Positions 1-8,904 of a stretch of 64,000 bases of DNA are shown one piece after another (the first letter of the stretch is position 1; each line of letters starts with the position of its first letter). Where the stretch lies: the NCBI GenBank assembly GCA_025352685.1, contig JANXSN010000064.1, positions 46,858-110,857 of the forward strand. Reading direction: 5' to 3'. This DNA comes from Sphingomonadales bacterium (GTDB lineage Bacteria; Pseudomonadota; Alphaproteobacteria; Sphingomonadales; Sphingomonadaceae). Position numbers and translations under genes: made by a program. A model generated the notes under the pieces. It did not search any database and was not told the DNA's origin. It saw only the letters and a list, made by a program, of their open reading frames with translations.

Positions 1-1
1 T

Positions 2-325
2 GTCGCGGTGGGCGACGACCTGAAATACTCGTGCTTGGTCGGCGTGACCGATTGGCGGAACCGGGGTGGTTTTGGCGAGCGCGAGATGACGGGCCCGAAG
101 CCCGTTCTATTCTTCGCGCCCGACCACGTTGCAACGATGATCAGCGAGTCAGGATCAAAAGGCTTTCAGCTCGCGGTCGCAGAGCGCTGGCTGGGGTTTG
201 CAAAAAACGCCGCGCAACTGGTCAAGGTTGCGCCCATCGAGGGACTGATACACGTGATCCCGGCGTGGGTGGCCGCGGTCAAAGGGCAAACGAGAGCCGA
301 CACCGCGATTATCGTGCACATTTAG
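2..325 (+). CDS. DUF2855 family protein, C-terminal part (5' end outside window)
   Basis: An open frame enters from the left edge and ends at a stop at 323-325, so only about 107 C-terminal residues are present. A YSCLVG segment near the start, a GPKPVLFFAPD block near residue 37 and a Trp-containing helix after it resemble the end of DUF2855 proteins, a family of unknown function distantly like ketoreductases. The in-frame GTG at 8 is not a convincing start because the family is several hundred residues long. No catalytic site is visible here. The family call rests on remembered C-terminal motifs. Confidence 0.55.
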   Translation, partial: VAVGDDLKYSCLVGVTDWRNRGGFGEREMTGPKPVLFFAPDHVATMISESGSKGFQLAVAERWLGFAKNAAQLVKVAPIEGLIHVIPAWVAAVKGQTRADTAIIVHI

Positions 326-389
326 TTTCAGATTGAGACGTAGTTTGATTGTCGCTAGGTCGGGGCCGTCATCATAAGGGGTTTGTCAC

Positions 390-1025
390 ATGATCGTTCA
401 CGGCAGCAGTATTTCGCCTTTCGTCCGTAAAGTCCTTGTGTTCGTCGCTGAGAAAGGTTTGGCGACCCAGCACACGCCGACAGGGATTGGCCCCAAGAGC
501 GCCGAGTTTATGGAAATAAGCCCCTTTGGCAAGATTCCGGCGTTCGAGGATGGCGACTACAAGCTCTGCGATTCAAGCGCGATCGTCCATTATATCGACG
601 CCGCCTATCCTCAAAAATCACTCATTCCTGCGGAGCCGCGGGCGCGCGGGAAAACGGTCTGGTTTGATGAATATGCGGACACAATCATGTTTGCGGCGTT
701 CGCGCCGATCTTTTTCAATCGGGTGCTGGCCTCGCGAATCGGACTTCCCGTCGATCTCGGTGCCGCGGACAAGGCCGAGGCTGAAGCGGTGCCTCCGGTG
801 CTTGATTATCTCGAGACGATTGTCACCGACAGCGGTTATTTGATCGAAGATAGGTTAACCTTGGCCGACATTGCGGTGTGCGCACCCCTGGCTAATGCCG
901 GTTTTGCCGGAATGGTGGTCGACTCGGCCAGATATCCGCGGGCAGCGGCCTACACATCCGCCATTCTGGCCCGGCCGAGCTTCGACGTCCTCATCGCTCA
1001 GGATCGAAAAGCGCTCGGGCTGTAA
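390..1025 (+). CDS. glutathione S-transferase family protein
   Basis: This 211-residue protein has the normal length and two-domain layout of a soluble bacterial GST. Residues 1-75 form the thioredoxin-like domain, with an SPFVRK segment near residue 9, the cis-proline in KIPAFEDGD near residue 50 and the glutathione-contacting DSSAIVHYI at about 61-69. Residues 90-211 form the helical domain with the conserved LTLADIAVCAPL motif. AAGGGG lies eight bases before the ATG. GSTs conjugate glutathione to electrophiles or act as peroxidases or isomerases, and the substrate cannot be read from sequence. It stands alone between the DUF2855 gene and a long intergenic stretch. Confidence 0.85.
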   Translation: MIVHGSSISPFVRKVLVFVAEKGLATQHTPTGIGPKSAEFMEISPFGKIPAFEDGDYKLCDSSAIVHYIDAAYPQKSLIPAEPRARGKTVWFDEYADTIMFAAFAPIFFNRVLASRIGLPVDLGAADKAEAEAVPPVLDYLETIVTDSGYLIEDRLTLADIAVCAPLANAGFAGMVVDSARYPRAAAYTSAILARPSFDVLIAQDRKALGL

Positions 1026-1668
1026 CGCACCGGACAGGTGTCGCGCGCAACCGTTAAAGCGTCCTCACGCCAACACGCGTGAGACGTGCGTCGCGACCGG
1101 AGAACTTGAAGGTTCGTATTTGAGTGCGCCCCGGGTGGCGCGTGTGAAGCGAACGCCGTTGGCGATTGCGGGCTCGCTCGCCACTCATACACGGGTTCTA
1201 CGGCGCAGACACGATGGGGCGACGACTGCACCGACTGGCGCTTCGGCGATCTGTCAGACGAGGTGAAACCGTCGATGGGTTTGCCCGCGCCTGCCGGGTC
1301 TCGGTGGCGTGAGCTGGATTGGCCATGGATGGAACGTCAACCATTGTTGCTCGATCGCGAGCGTAGTTACGGGTCAATCCAGGCGCGGTCCTAGCCACCG
1401 ACGGTCACCTCATGACAGTCTCCGGACGCAGGGGCCCGTGTCTTAATTGTCACGAGAATGGTGCAGGGTGAACCGAGCGCCGCAAAATTGTAGATCTCCC
1501 GGAACCTTTGGTAAAACAGGGCGTTGTGCGGCTGTTCTTGACTAAAGCGATTGTTCACGTGTGTAACATTTAGGCAACAATTTGGCCTATCTGCGTGCTT
1601 GCGCGCCACGCTCGCTTTGGTTAGGGCATTTAACGCTGTCCATAGTGACAAACGGAAAGGGGATTCAT
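1026..1668. other. intergenic region, no gene seen
   Basis: About 640 bases between the GST gene and the OmpA-type gene. Short open frames on both strands lack recognisable protein features and ribosome sites. The right third is less GC-rich and carries a possible promoter for the porin gene (1538-1567) and a leader of roughly 100 bases ending in GGAAAGGGG before the start codon. Nothing else is supported. Confidence 0.5.
1538..1567 (+). promoter_or_regulatory. possible sigma-70 promoter of the OmpA-type gene
   Basis: TTGACT at 1538-1543 and TGTAAC at 1562-1567 are separated by 18 bases. The -35 element is near consensus and the -10 element is poor. It would give a leader of about 95 bases before the ATG at 1669. 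This is inference from motif similarity only. Confidence 0.3.
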
Positions 1669-2784
1669 ATGCGGAAGCTAGCCATCGTCATGGCACTTGC
1701 CTCCACCGCGATTGCGGGCCCAGCGCTCGCGCGCGATAAAGCCTGGTATATCGGCGTAGAAGGTGGACCATCTATTGTTGAGAATATCCAATACAACATT
1801 GCCGGCACCAAAGCAGCTGCCACATCCAAGCAAAAGGCTGGGTATGATGTCGATGGCATCATCGGCTACGACTTCGGTGCGTTCCGACTGGAAGCCGAAG
1901 TTGGATACAAAGAAGCCAAGCTGAGGTCCTACACCAGCTCGGTCGCAACATACTACTCGCCGACTGCCAATCTCGCCCCAGGTACCTATGACGGTGCTGT
2001 CGGCAAGGTCTCGGCACTCAGCTTCATGATGAACGGGTTGCTGGATTTCGGCAGTGATGACGGCATCAGCGGCTTTGTCGGTGGCGGTGTTGGTGTTGCG
2101 CGCGTCAAGTACAACGGGTTCACGACTGATGGTCCTTCGCCGTTCTTAAACGATTCGTCGACGGGCTTCGCTTACCAGGCAATTGCTGGTGTGCGTGCGC
2201 CACTGACCGATCATATTGACGTCGGTCTTAAGTATCGTTTCTTCACCGCCACCAGCGTCAACGTAGTTGATGCTCTTGGTCAGCAGGAGCGCAGCCGTTA
2301 TCGCTCACACTCGATCCTTGGGAGCCTGATTTACAACTTTGGCGAGCCGGCAGCACCGCCGCCTCCGCCTCCTCCCCCGCCTCCGCCTCCGCCTCCGCCG
2401 GAGCTTGCTCCACCGCCACCACCGGCGTTGGTTTGCACTCCTGGACCGTTTATTGTGTTCTTTGAGTGGAACAAGTCAGACGTCACGCCTGAGGCTGCCA
2501 GCATCCTCGACGGCGCGGTTGCCAACTATGCAAATTGCGGAACGGCGCAGGTTGAGCTTCGTGGTTACACCGACACGTCGGGTACGCCGAAGTACAACCT
2601 CGGTCTCTCACAGCGTCGCGCCGATTCGGTCAGCGCGTACATGCAATCGAAGGGCATTGCTGGCGGGATCATCACGACCAAGGCATTCGGTGAAACCAAT
2701 CTGCGAGTGCAGACTGCCGACGGTGTTCGCGAACTGCAGAACCGTCGCGTCGAAATCACATACGGCGCTGGCGCCGGCATGTAA
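1669..2784 (+). CDS. OmpA-type outer membrane protein with polyproline linker
   Basis: The 371-residue product begins with a signal peptide (residues 1-21, cleavage after PALA). An N-terminal beta-barrel of the OmpA/surface-antigen type follows (about 22-225), then a linker with 15 consecutive prolines (codons at 2356-2400) and a second run of five. The C-terminal OmpA domain (about 255-371) binds peptidoglycan and has the YNLGLSQRRADSV helix and the NRRVEI end motif. The protein would tether the outer membrane to the cell wall. The start at 1669 is chosen for its GGAAAGGGG ribosome site and signal peptide, although the frame is open back to 1582. A strong terminator follows at 2820-2848. Confidence 0.9.
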   Translation: MRKLAIVMALASTAIAGPALARDKAWYIGVEGGPSIVENIQYNIAGTKAAATSKQKAGYDVDGIIGYDFGAFRLEAEVGYKEAKLRSYTSSVATYYSPTANLAPGTYDGAVGKVSALSFMMNGLLDFGSDDGISGFVGGGVGVARVKYNGFTTDGPSPFLNDSSTGFAYQAIAGVRAPLTDHIDVGLKYRFFTATSVNVVDALGQQERSRYRSHSILGSLIYNFGEPAAPPPPPPPPPPPPPPPELAPPPPPALVCTPGPFIVFFEWNKSDVTPEAASILDGAVANYANCGTAQVELRGYTDTSGTPKYNLGLSQRRADSVSAYMQSKGIAGGIITTKAFGETNLRVQTADGVRELQNRRVEITYGAGAGM

Positions 2785-2819
2785 GCCTATTCCAAGCTCT
2801 TCATGGGCCTGGAACGAGA

Positions 2820-2848
2820 GGGGTTGGTCGAAAGACCAGCCCCTTTTT
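2820..2848 (+). terminator. rho-independent terminator after the OmpA-type gene
   Basis: A 10 bp stem GGGGTTGGTC/GACCAGCCCC with one T-G pair closes on a GAAA tetraloop (2830-2833) and is followed by TTTTT (2844-2848), 36 bases after the stop codon. Confidence 0.9.
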
Positions 2849-2940
2849 CGTTAAATGACCGGGTCGAAATATCGGCCCTCCGACGTCGTATCGCGTAATA
2901 ATCTTGCGCCGGCATGTGGCGCCCGCGTAGGGATCCCGCG

Positions 2941-4056
2941 ATGACTCTGGCTTCAACAAAATCGGCGCCTGTCCCCAACCCCTGGGTGATGTCGATCGCG
3001 CCTTACGTACCTGGCCGCTCCACGAGCAGTGGCGGAGCCGCTGCCATCAAGCTCTCATCGAACGAAAACCCGCTCGGTACATCGGCCCACGCTGCTGCCG
3101 CATTCGCTGCGCATAAAGACGACCTTGCACGCTACCCTGACGCGAGCGCCCATGACCTTCGTGAGGCTCTCGCCAGGCATCACGACCTTGATCCCGCCCG
3201 ATTGATCTATGGGACAGGCTCGGACGAAATCCTTCATCTGGTCGCCGGCGTCTACGCAGGGCCTGGCGATGAAGTCATCTACGTCCGGTACGGATTTACC
3301 GTGTACGACATTGCTGCGCGGCGTGTTGGTGCGACACCCGTTATTGCGCCCGATCGTGACTATGGCACCGACGTTGATGCCATCGTTTCGCTCGTAACCG
3401 AAAGGACGCGGCTGGTTTACGTCGCGAATCCAAACAACCCGACCGGCACCTACACCGCTGCAGCTGAAATCAAGCGCCTCCACGCTCTGCTTCCCGACGA
3501 TGTCATGCTGGTTCTCGATCAAGCGTATGCGGAATATCTCGCAGCCGACGAGGATGATGGCGGCCTTGAACTTGCGCGAACCAAATCGAACGTTTTCGTC
3601 ACGCGCACGTTTTCCAAAATCCATGGACTTGCTGCAGAGCGGATCGGCTGGGGCTATGGTTCGCTCGAAGCGATTGACGCGATGCATCGAATCCGCGCGC
3701 CGTTCTGCGTAACCACCGCCGGACAAGCCGCCGCGATTGCAGCGATAGGTGCGGCTGATTTCGTCGAAGCGAGCCGGTTTCACAATGCCACCTGGCGGAC
3801 GTGGTTCAGCGATGAAATTGCGTTGCTCGGCAATGCCGGTCTGCGCGCGATACCCTCGAAGGCAAATTTCGTCCTCGTCCTGTTCGAAGGTGTGGTTACT
3901 GCGGAGGCGGCATATAATGCCTTGCTCACTAGCGGGTATATCGTGCGCTGGGTGCCGGGGCAGGGTCTTCCGCACGGACTGAGGATGACGATTGGGACGG
4001 AGGCCGAGACGCGCGGTCTAATCGCTGCACTGCGTGAGATCGTTGGAGCCGCCTAA
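2941..4056 (+). CDS. histidinol-phosphate aminotransferase-like PLP enzyme
   Basis: This 371-residue fold-type I aminotransferase matches HisC in length and motifs: SNENPLG near residue 40, NPNNPTG near 164, DQAYAEY near 194, the PLP lysine Lys226 in TFSKIHGLA, and an ERIGWGYG arginine segment just after. HisC converts imidazole acetol phosphate and glutamate to histidinol phosphate; relatives act on aromatic or other amino acids. No other his gene is nearby, so the histidine role is not secure. An in-frame ATG at 2914 would add nine Arg/Pro-rich residues; 2941 fits the family better. It lies 62 bases before the P450 gene and may share its transcript. Confidence 0.8.
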   Translation: MTLASTKSAPVPNPWVMSIAPYVPGRSTSSGGAAAIKLSSNENPLGTSAHAAAAFAAHKDDLARYPDASAHDLREALARHHDLDPARLIYGTGSDEILHLVAGVYAGPGDEVIYVRYGFTVYDIAARRVGATPVIAPDRDYGTDVDAIVSLVTERTRLVYVANPNNPTGTYTAAAEIKRLHALLPDDVMLVLDQAYAEYLAADEDDGGLELARTKSNVFVTRTFSKIHGLAAERIGWGYGSLEAIDAMHRIRAPFCVTTAGQAAAIAAIGAADFVEASRFHNATWRTWFSDEIALLGNAGLRAIPSKANFVLVLFEGVVTAEAAYNALLTSGYIVRWVPGQGLPHGLRMTIGTEAETRGLIAALREIVGAA

Positions 4057-4118
4057 ACGGCGGGTGACGACGCTCATGACCCACGATATGCTCTTCGTCG
4101 AAGAGAGGCTGAAGCATA

Positions 4119-7100
4119 ATGAGCCAAACTACCGACGTTACTGATCGAATTCCGGCGCCGCAGTCATTGCCGGTGCTCGGTAACCTTCATCAAATACCCA
4201 AGGCAGGGCTGATCGGTCATTTGCTCAGCGTTTCGAAAGATTTTGAAGACCCCGGTATTTTCAAATTGCGATTTGGCAGCCGTGTCGGCGTTTTCGTGAC
4301 TCACCCCGATCTCGTTGCCGAATTGTGCGACGAAACGCGGTTCCGCAAAATCCCCGGACCCGGGCTGCGTGTCGTTCGGAAATTCGCAGGCGACGGTTTG
4401 TTCACGGCGTTCAGCGACGAGGCAAATTGGGGCAAGGCCCATCGGATCCTGTTACCCGCGTTCAGCCAACGGTCGATGCGCGGCTATTACGACCTCATCC
4501 TCGAAGTGTGCGACAAGCTCGTTGCCAAGTGGACCGCTCATGCTGGCGAGGATATCCTCGTTGCCGACGACATGACACGGCTGACGCTCGACAGCATTGC
4601 GATCGCAGGATTTGGCCATCGCTTCGAGAGTTTTGAACGCGGCGAGCTCGATCCCTTCCTGCTCAGTCTCGGCGATGCGCTGGGGGAAGCGCTCAATGTC
4701 ATCACGCGTCTCCCAATCCAGCAGAAATTTGCCAAGAAATCGACCGCACAATTCAACGCCGATATCGCGACAATGAACAAGCTCGTCGATGATGTGATTG
4801 CACAACGACGCGCCAATCCGACAGACGCCAAGGATCTGCTCACCTTGATGCTGACCGCCACCGATCCGGAAACTGGCGATCGTCTCGACGACCTCAACAT
4901 CCGTTTTCAGGTTCTGACGTTCTTGATTGCCGGGCATGAGACGACGTCGGGACTGCTTACGTTTGTTTTTATGGAATTGCTCAAGGCTCCGGCCGTTCTG
5001 GCGCAGGCTTATGCAGAGGTCGATCGTGTCCTGCCGGGCAAAACGCGTCCTGCATACGAGCATCTCGCGCATCTGAAAGTCATCGAGCGGGTGATCAAGG
5101 AAACCCAGCGCCTCTGGCCGACGGCCCCTGCGTTTTCAGTGGGACCGTGGGACGATACGGTCGTTGGCGGCAAATGGCGCTTGCGCAAGGACCGGCCCGT
5201 CAACATTTACGTGCCAGGGCTTCACCGTCACCCCAGCGCTTGGGAGAACGCCGAAGAATTTGACATTGATCGCTGGCTCCCGGACGAAGAAGCTACCCAC
5301 CACCCGCATGCCTACAAGCCGTTCGGTAACGGCGCACGCGCGTGCATCGGACGCCAGTTCGCGCTCGTTGAAGCCAAGCTCGCCGTCGCGCTGATTCTGC
5401 AGAATTTTGCGATATCGGATCGACGCGGTTACCGGATGACCCTAAAGGAATCGCTGTCCATCAAACCGGATGATTTCTGGATGCGGGTGCGAATTCGCAA
5501 GCCCAATGAGCGGCTAACGGTCGCTGAGCCGCTTACGATCAACACCGGGAACGCTGACATTGGATCGGCGGCGGGCGCGGGGCAGCGGCTGTCGGTACTC
5601 TACGGCACGTCGCTTGGCACCGCGCGTGATATTGCCGAGGAAATCGTCGATCGTGCTGCCGCCGATGGATTTGAGGCACGCAGCTTGTCGATGGATGAAG
5701 CGCTCGGGACGCTGCCCGAAGACCGCGTCATCGTAGCGGTAACGGCTACGTACAACGGACGCGCGCCCGACACAGCTCTTGCTGCTGAAGCCGCGATCGA
5801 CGCTGGGCACTTCAAGGAAGCACGCTGGCCCGAAACCAGATTTGCTGTGCTTGGCATCGGCAACAGCCAGTGGCCGAACTACCAGGCGTTCCCCAAGAAG
5901 ATCGATGCAGCATTCGAGGCGACCGGTGCGCAACGGCTTTGTCCGCGTGGCGAAGCGAACGGCGATGGCGACTTCGACGGCGGGGTCGCAGCATTCCTGA
6001 AAGACCTTTGGACAGCGCTCGGCAGCAAGGGCGAAGCGGTCAAGGCGTCGGGTCTGAGCCTGCAAGTTGTCGATGGTCGGGATGCGCGGGCGGCGGTCTT
6101 GCCTGACCAAGCCGTCGAGATGGAGATTATCCGCAATGACGAAATTATCCGACCCGCTGACGGTCTGTGGGACTTCGCACTCGAAGCGCCACGGGGCTCG
6201 ACGCGCTTCATTTCCGTAAAATTGCCTGAGGGTCAGATCTATGCCGCGGGAGACCATATCGCAGTCTATGCGCGCAATCAGAAAGAGCATGTTGATCTCG
6301 CCATAGAGCGGCTCGGGGTATCGGAAGCGATGCAGGTCATACCGTCGGGATCGAGCGGGCGGTTTCGGCATTTGCCGATCGGTCGCACTGTCACGGTACG
6401 ACAATTGCTCACCGATTTTGTCGAGATTCAGGACCCGATGCCGCGTCGCGCCCTCGACGTGGTCGTACTCCAAACACGCTGTTCGAATACAAAGGCGGCA
6501 CTGATCAAACTGGCTGATGATATAGTTTGGCAGGCAGAGGTAGCGGAAAAGCGTCTGACCGTGCTCGGACTGTTGGTAAAATTTCCTGCCGCAGAGTTGA
6601 CCCTGGAAAGCTTCGTCGAACTCTCGTCTGCCGTCGCGCCCCGCTTCTACTCGATTGCGTCCTCGCCGCTCGAAAACCCGCATGTCTGTGATCTGATTGT
6701 GGGCACGGTACAGGCTCCGGCGTGGTCTGGTGTCGGCGTGCACCAGGGTTTTGCTTCGACCCATATGCGCGATCTTGGTGTCGGACAGCCCATCTTTGGC
6801 TACGTTCGACGCCCCAATCCACCCTTCGCGCCGCCGCACGACGGCGCCGTGCCGCTTGTTCTGATCGGGCCAGGAACAGGATTCGCGCCGTTGCGGGGAT
6901 TTGTTCAGGAGCGAGCGGCTCTCAGCGCCGGTACACCTTGTCATGTGTTCTTTGGGGCGCGTCATCCCGATCATGACTGGCTGTGTCGTCAAGAAATGGA
7001 ACGCTGGGCAGCGGACGGCGTGATCGATCTTCACATGGCCTTTTCGCAACTGGCAGGACACCCTCATCGATATGTGCAGGACGCGATCTGGGCCGCGCGC

Positions 7101-7304
7101 GGCGCGGTGTGGGATGTCGTTGCCCAAGGTGGTCAGATCTTCGTTTGCGGCGATGGCAGATTCATGGCGCCTGCAGTGCGCGATACGCTCATCAGGATGC
7201 ATGCCGACAAAACCGGCGGCGATCATTTGGCTGGCTCGAACTGGCTGGAGGGTCTGATCGAAGACGGGGTCTATCATCAGGACGTGTACGGGTTCGGGAA
7301 GTAA
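4119..7304 (+). CDS. bifunctional cytochrome P450/NADPH-P450 reductase (CYP102, P450-BM3 type)
   Basis: A 1061-residue fusion of the length and order of P450-BM3. Residues 1-455 are the haem domain, with I-helix AGHETTSG near 270, the K-helix ETQRLW ExxR near 328, and haem-ligand Cys409 in FGNGARACIG. Residues about 490-635 are a flavodoxin-like FMN domain (LYGTSLGTA; ATYNGRAPD). Residues about 670-1061 are the FAD/NADPH reductase part (RFYSIASSP; GPGTGFAPLRGF; FFGARHPDHDWL). The family hydroxylates medium to long fatty acids near the omega end in one soluble polypeptide. Substrate is inferred from the family. A long open frame on the opposite strand is a GC-rich shadow. Confidence 0.95.
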   Translation: MSQTTDVTDRIPAPQSLPVLGNLHQIPKAGLIGHLLSVSKDFEDPGIFKLRFGSRVGVFVTHPDLVAELCDETRFRKIPGPGLRVVRKFAGDGLFTAFSDEANWGKAHRILLPAFSQRSMRGYYDLILEVCDKLVAKWTAHAGEDILVADDMTRLTLDSIAIAGFGHRFESFERGELDPFLLSLGDALGEALNVITRLPIQQKFAKKSTAQFNADIATMNKLVDDVIAQRRANPTDAKDLLTLMLTATDPETGDRLDDLNIRFQVLTFLIAGHETTSGLLTFVFMELLKAPAVLAQAYAEVDRVLPGKTRPAYEHLAHLKVIERVIKETQRLWPTAPAFSVGPWDDTVVGGKWRLRKDRPVNIYVPGLHRHPSAWENAEEFDIDRWLPDEEATHHPHAYKPFGNGARACIGRQFALVEAKLAVALILQNFAISDRRGYRMTLKESLSIKPDDFWMRVRIRKPNERLTVAEPLTINTGNADIGSAAGAGQRLSVLYGTSLGTARDIAEEIVDRAAADGFEARSLSMDEALGTLPEDRVIVAVTATYNGRAPDTALAAEAAIDAGHFKEARWPETRFAVLGIGNSQWPNYQAFPKKIDAAFEATGAQRLCPRGEANGDGDFDGGVAAFLKDLWTALGSKGEAVKASGLSLQVVDGRDARAAVLPDQAVEMEIIRNDEIIRPADGLWDFALEAPRGSTRFISVKLPEGQIYAAGDHIAVYARNQKEHVDLAIERLGVSEAMQVIPSGSSGRFRHLPIGRTVTVRQLLTDFVEIQDPMPRRALDVVVLQTRCSNTKAALIKLADDIVWQAEVAEKRLTVLGLLVKFPAAELTLESFVELSSAVAPRFYSIASSPLENPHVCDLIVGTVQAPAWSGVGVHQGFASTHMRDLGVGQPIFGYVRRPNPPFAPPHDGAVPLVLIGPGTGFAPLRGFVQERAALSAGTPCHVFFGARHPDHDWLCRQEMERWAADGVIDLHMAFSQLAGHPHRYVQDAIWAARGAVWDVVAQGGQIFVCGDGRFMAPAVRDTLIRMHADKTGGDHLAGSNWLEGLIEDGVYHQDVYGFGK

Positions 7305-7371
7305 TGCTGCCGGGGCTATGGGCTTGCCTATCGGTGCCAGCAGGGACATTCGTGCGGGACGGGGAGCATAG

Positions 7372-8811
7372 ATGACAGACCTATTTCGCAAAAAAATCAT
7401 TGTGCGCAGCGAAGATCAGCCGGCGCATGACCGATTGGCGCGCACCTTGTCATGGCCGCACCTCGTTGCGCTTGGCGTGGGGGCGATTGTCGGGACGGGC
7501 ATCCTGACGCTCATCGGTGTGGGCGCCGACCGCGCGGGACCTGCGGTACTGATCAGTTTCCTCGTGGCAGGAGCGATCTGTGCGTGCGCGGCACTTTGCT
7601 ATGCCGAAATGGCGACGATGATTCCCGCTTCGGGTAGCGCCTACACCTACAGCTATGCCGTGCTCGGCGAAGTCATCGCATGGGTTGTCGGCTGGAGTCT
7701 GATCCTCGAATATTCGCTGGTGGTGTCGACCGTCGCGGTAGGCTGGTCGGGCTATGCGGTTGGGTTTCTCAGAGGACTTGGGATCATCTTGCCCGATTGG
7801 TTGACGCACGGGCCCGCCGTTGCAGGTCGACTGTTCGACGGGACATTCCACTTCACGGCGCACGGGGTCAATGTCCCGGCAGTTTTCATCATTGCCGTCG
7901 TCGCGGGTTTGTTGACCCTCGGCACGAAGGAAAGTGCACGAATCAACACGGTTCTGGTCGTGGTCAAGATCGTAACCCTCGCTCTGTTCGTCGCGGTCGC
8001 ATTGCCGCATTTTGACGTCGCGCACCTTCATCCTTTCGCCCCTTACGGCTTTGGGAGCACGGCAGGCGAGGGCGGCGTCAAGTTCGGCGTCATGGGCGCC
8101 GCTGCGATCATCTTCTTTGCATTTTATGGGTTCGATGCGATCTCGACCGCTGCCGAAGAAACCAAAAATCCAGAGCGCGATCTCGCCATTGGAATCATTG
8201 GGTCGATGGCTGCCTGTACGGTGATCTACATGGTTGTTGCAGTAGCGGCGGTCGGGGCGGTAAAGTTTGACGTATTCGGCAAGAGCGCTGAGCCGCTTGC
8301 CTTGATTCTGCGCTCACTCGGCCAGCCCGGCGTTGCCACAGTGGTCGCCGCAGCGGCAGCGATTGCGCTCCCGACCGTCATCCTCGGTTTTCTATACGGG
8401 CAGAGCCGTATCTTCCTCGTGATGGCGCGCGACGGCTTTTTACCCCCAGCACTCGCAAAGATCTCGACGCGCGGGACGCCAGCACGGATTACGCTTGTTA
8501 CTGCCATTTTCGTAAGCGTCATCGCAGCGCTTACCCCGCTCGACGTCATTGCAAGCCTTGCCAATGCGGGCACCCTGTGTGCGTTTGTCGCCGTCGCAGC
8601 CTGTGTACTCGTATTGCGACGGCGTGACCCTGGCGCGCGCCGGCCGTTTCGCACGCCTTGGGCCTGGGTCGTCGCACCGTTGGCGATTCTGGGCTGCCTT
8701 TACCTTTTCACCAGTCTGCAGACGGTGACGCAGGAGTCGTTCCTCGTGTGGAACACGTTGGGCCTGCTCGTCTATTTCCTTTGGGGGCGCCAGCATGCCG
8801 TGGCGCGGTAG
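7372..8811 (+). CDS. APC-superfamily amino acid permease
   Basis: The 479-residue protein is almost wholly hydrophobic, with about 12 transmembrane helices. It opens with a hydrophilic tail and the helix-1 signature GVGAIVGTGILTLIG (about residues 36-50), as in the cationic amino acid transporter branch of the APC family. AEMATMIPASGSAYTYSY near residue 78 and FFAFYGFDAISTAAEETKNP near 242 are further APC hallmarks. It should import amino acids across the inner membrane with proton coupling. Substrate cannot be read. It starts 67 bases after the P450 gene on the same strand. Confidence 0.9.
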   Translation: MTDLFRKKIIVRSEDQPAHDRLARTLSWPHLVALGVGAIVGTGILTLIGVGADRAGPAVLISFLVAGAICACAALCYAEMATMIPASGSAYTYSYAVLGEVIAWVVGWSLILEYSLVVSTVAVGWSGYAVGFLRGLGIILPDWLTHGPAVAGRLFDGTFHFTAHGVNVPAVFIIAVVAGLLTLGTKESARINTVLVVVKIVTLALFVAVALPHFDVAHLHPFAPYGFGSTAGEGGVKFGVMGAAAIIFFAFYGFDAISTAAEETKNPERDLAIGIIGSMAACTVIYMVVAVAAVGAVKFDVFGKSAEPLALILRSLGQPGVATVVAAAAAIALPTVILGFLYGQSRIFLVMARDGFLPPALAKISTRGTPARITLVTAIFVSVIAALTPLDVIASLANAGTLCAFVAVAACVLVLRRRDPGARRPFRTPWAWVVAPLAILGCLYLFTSLQTVTQESFLVWNTLGLLVYFLWGRQHAVAR

Positions 8812-8904
8812 CAGACACCCAGCTGTTCCAAAGCGCACTCTTGCTCCTCGCATGATTCAGGTTCAGCATGATTTGCAACATACCGCTGAGCGCAGGGAGA
8901 GAGC

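Noticed and set aside
3055..3975. Open frame of about 300 codons antisense to the aminotransferase gene
   Set aside because: No ribosome site, no motif, and the plus-strand enzyme is unambiguous.
5514..7400. Long open frame on the minus strand under the P450 gene
   Set aside because: It is antisense to a gene with full domain structure, is rich in Arg and Ala, has no recognisable domain, and reflects high GC at codon positions.
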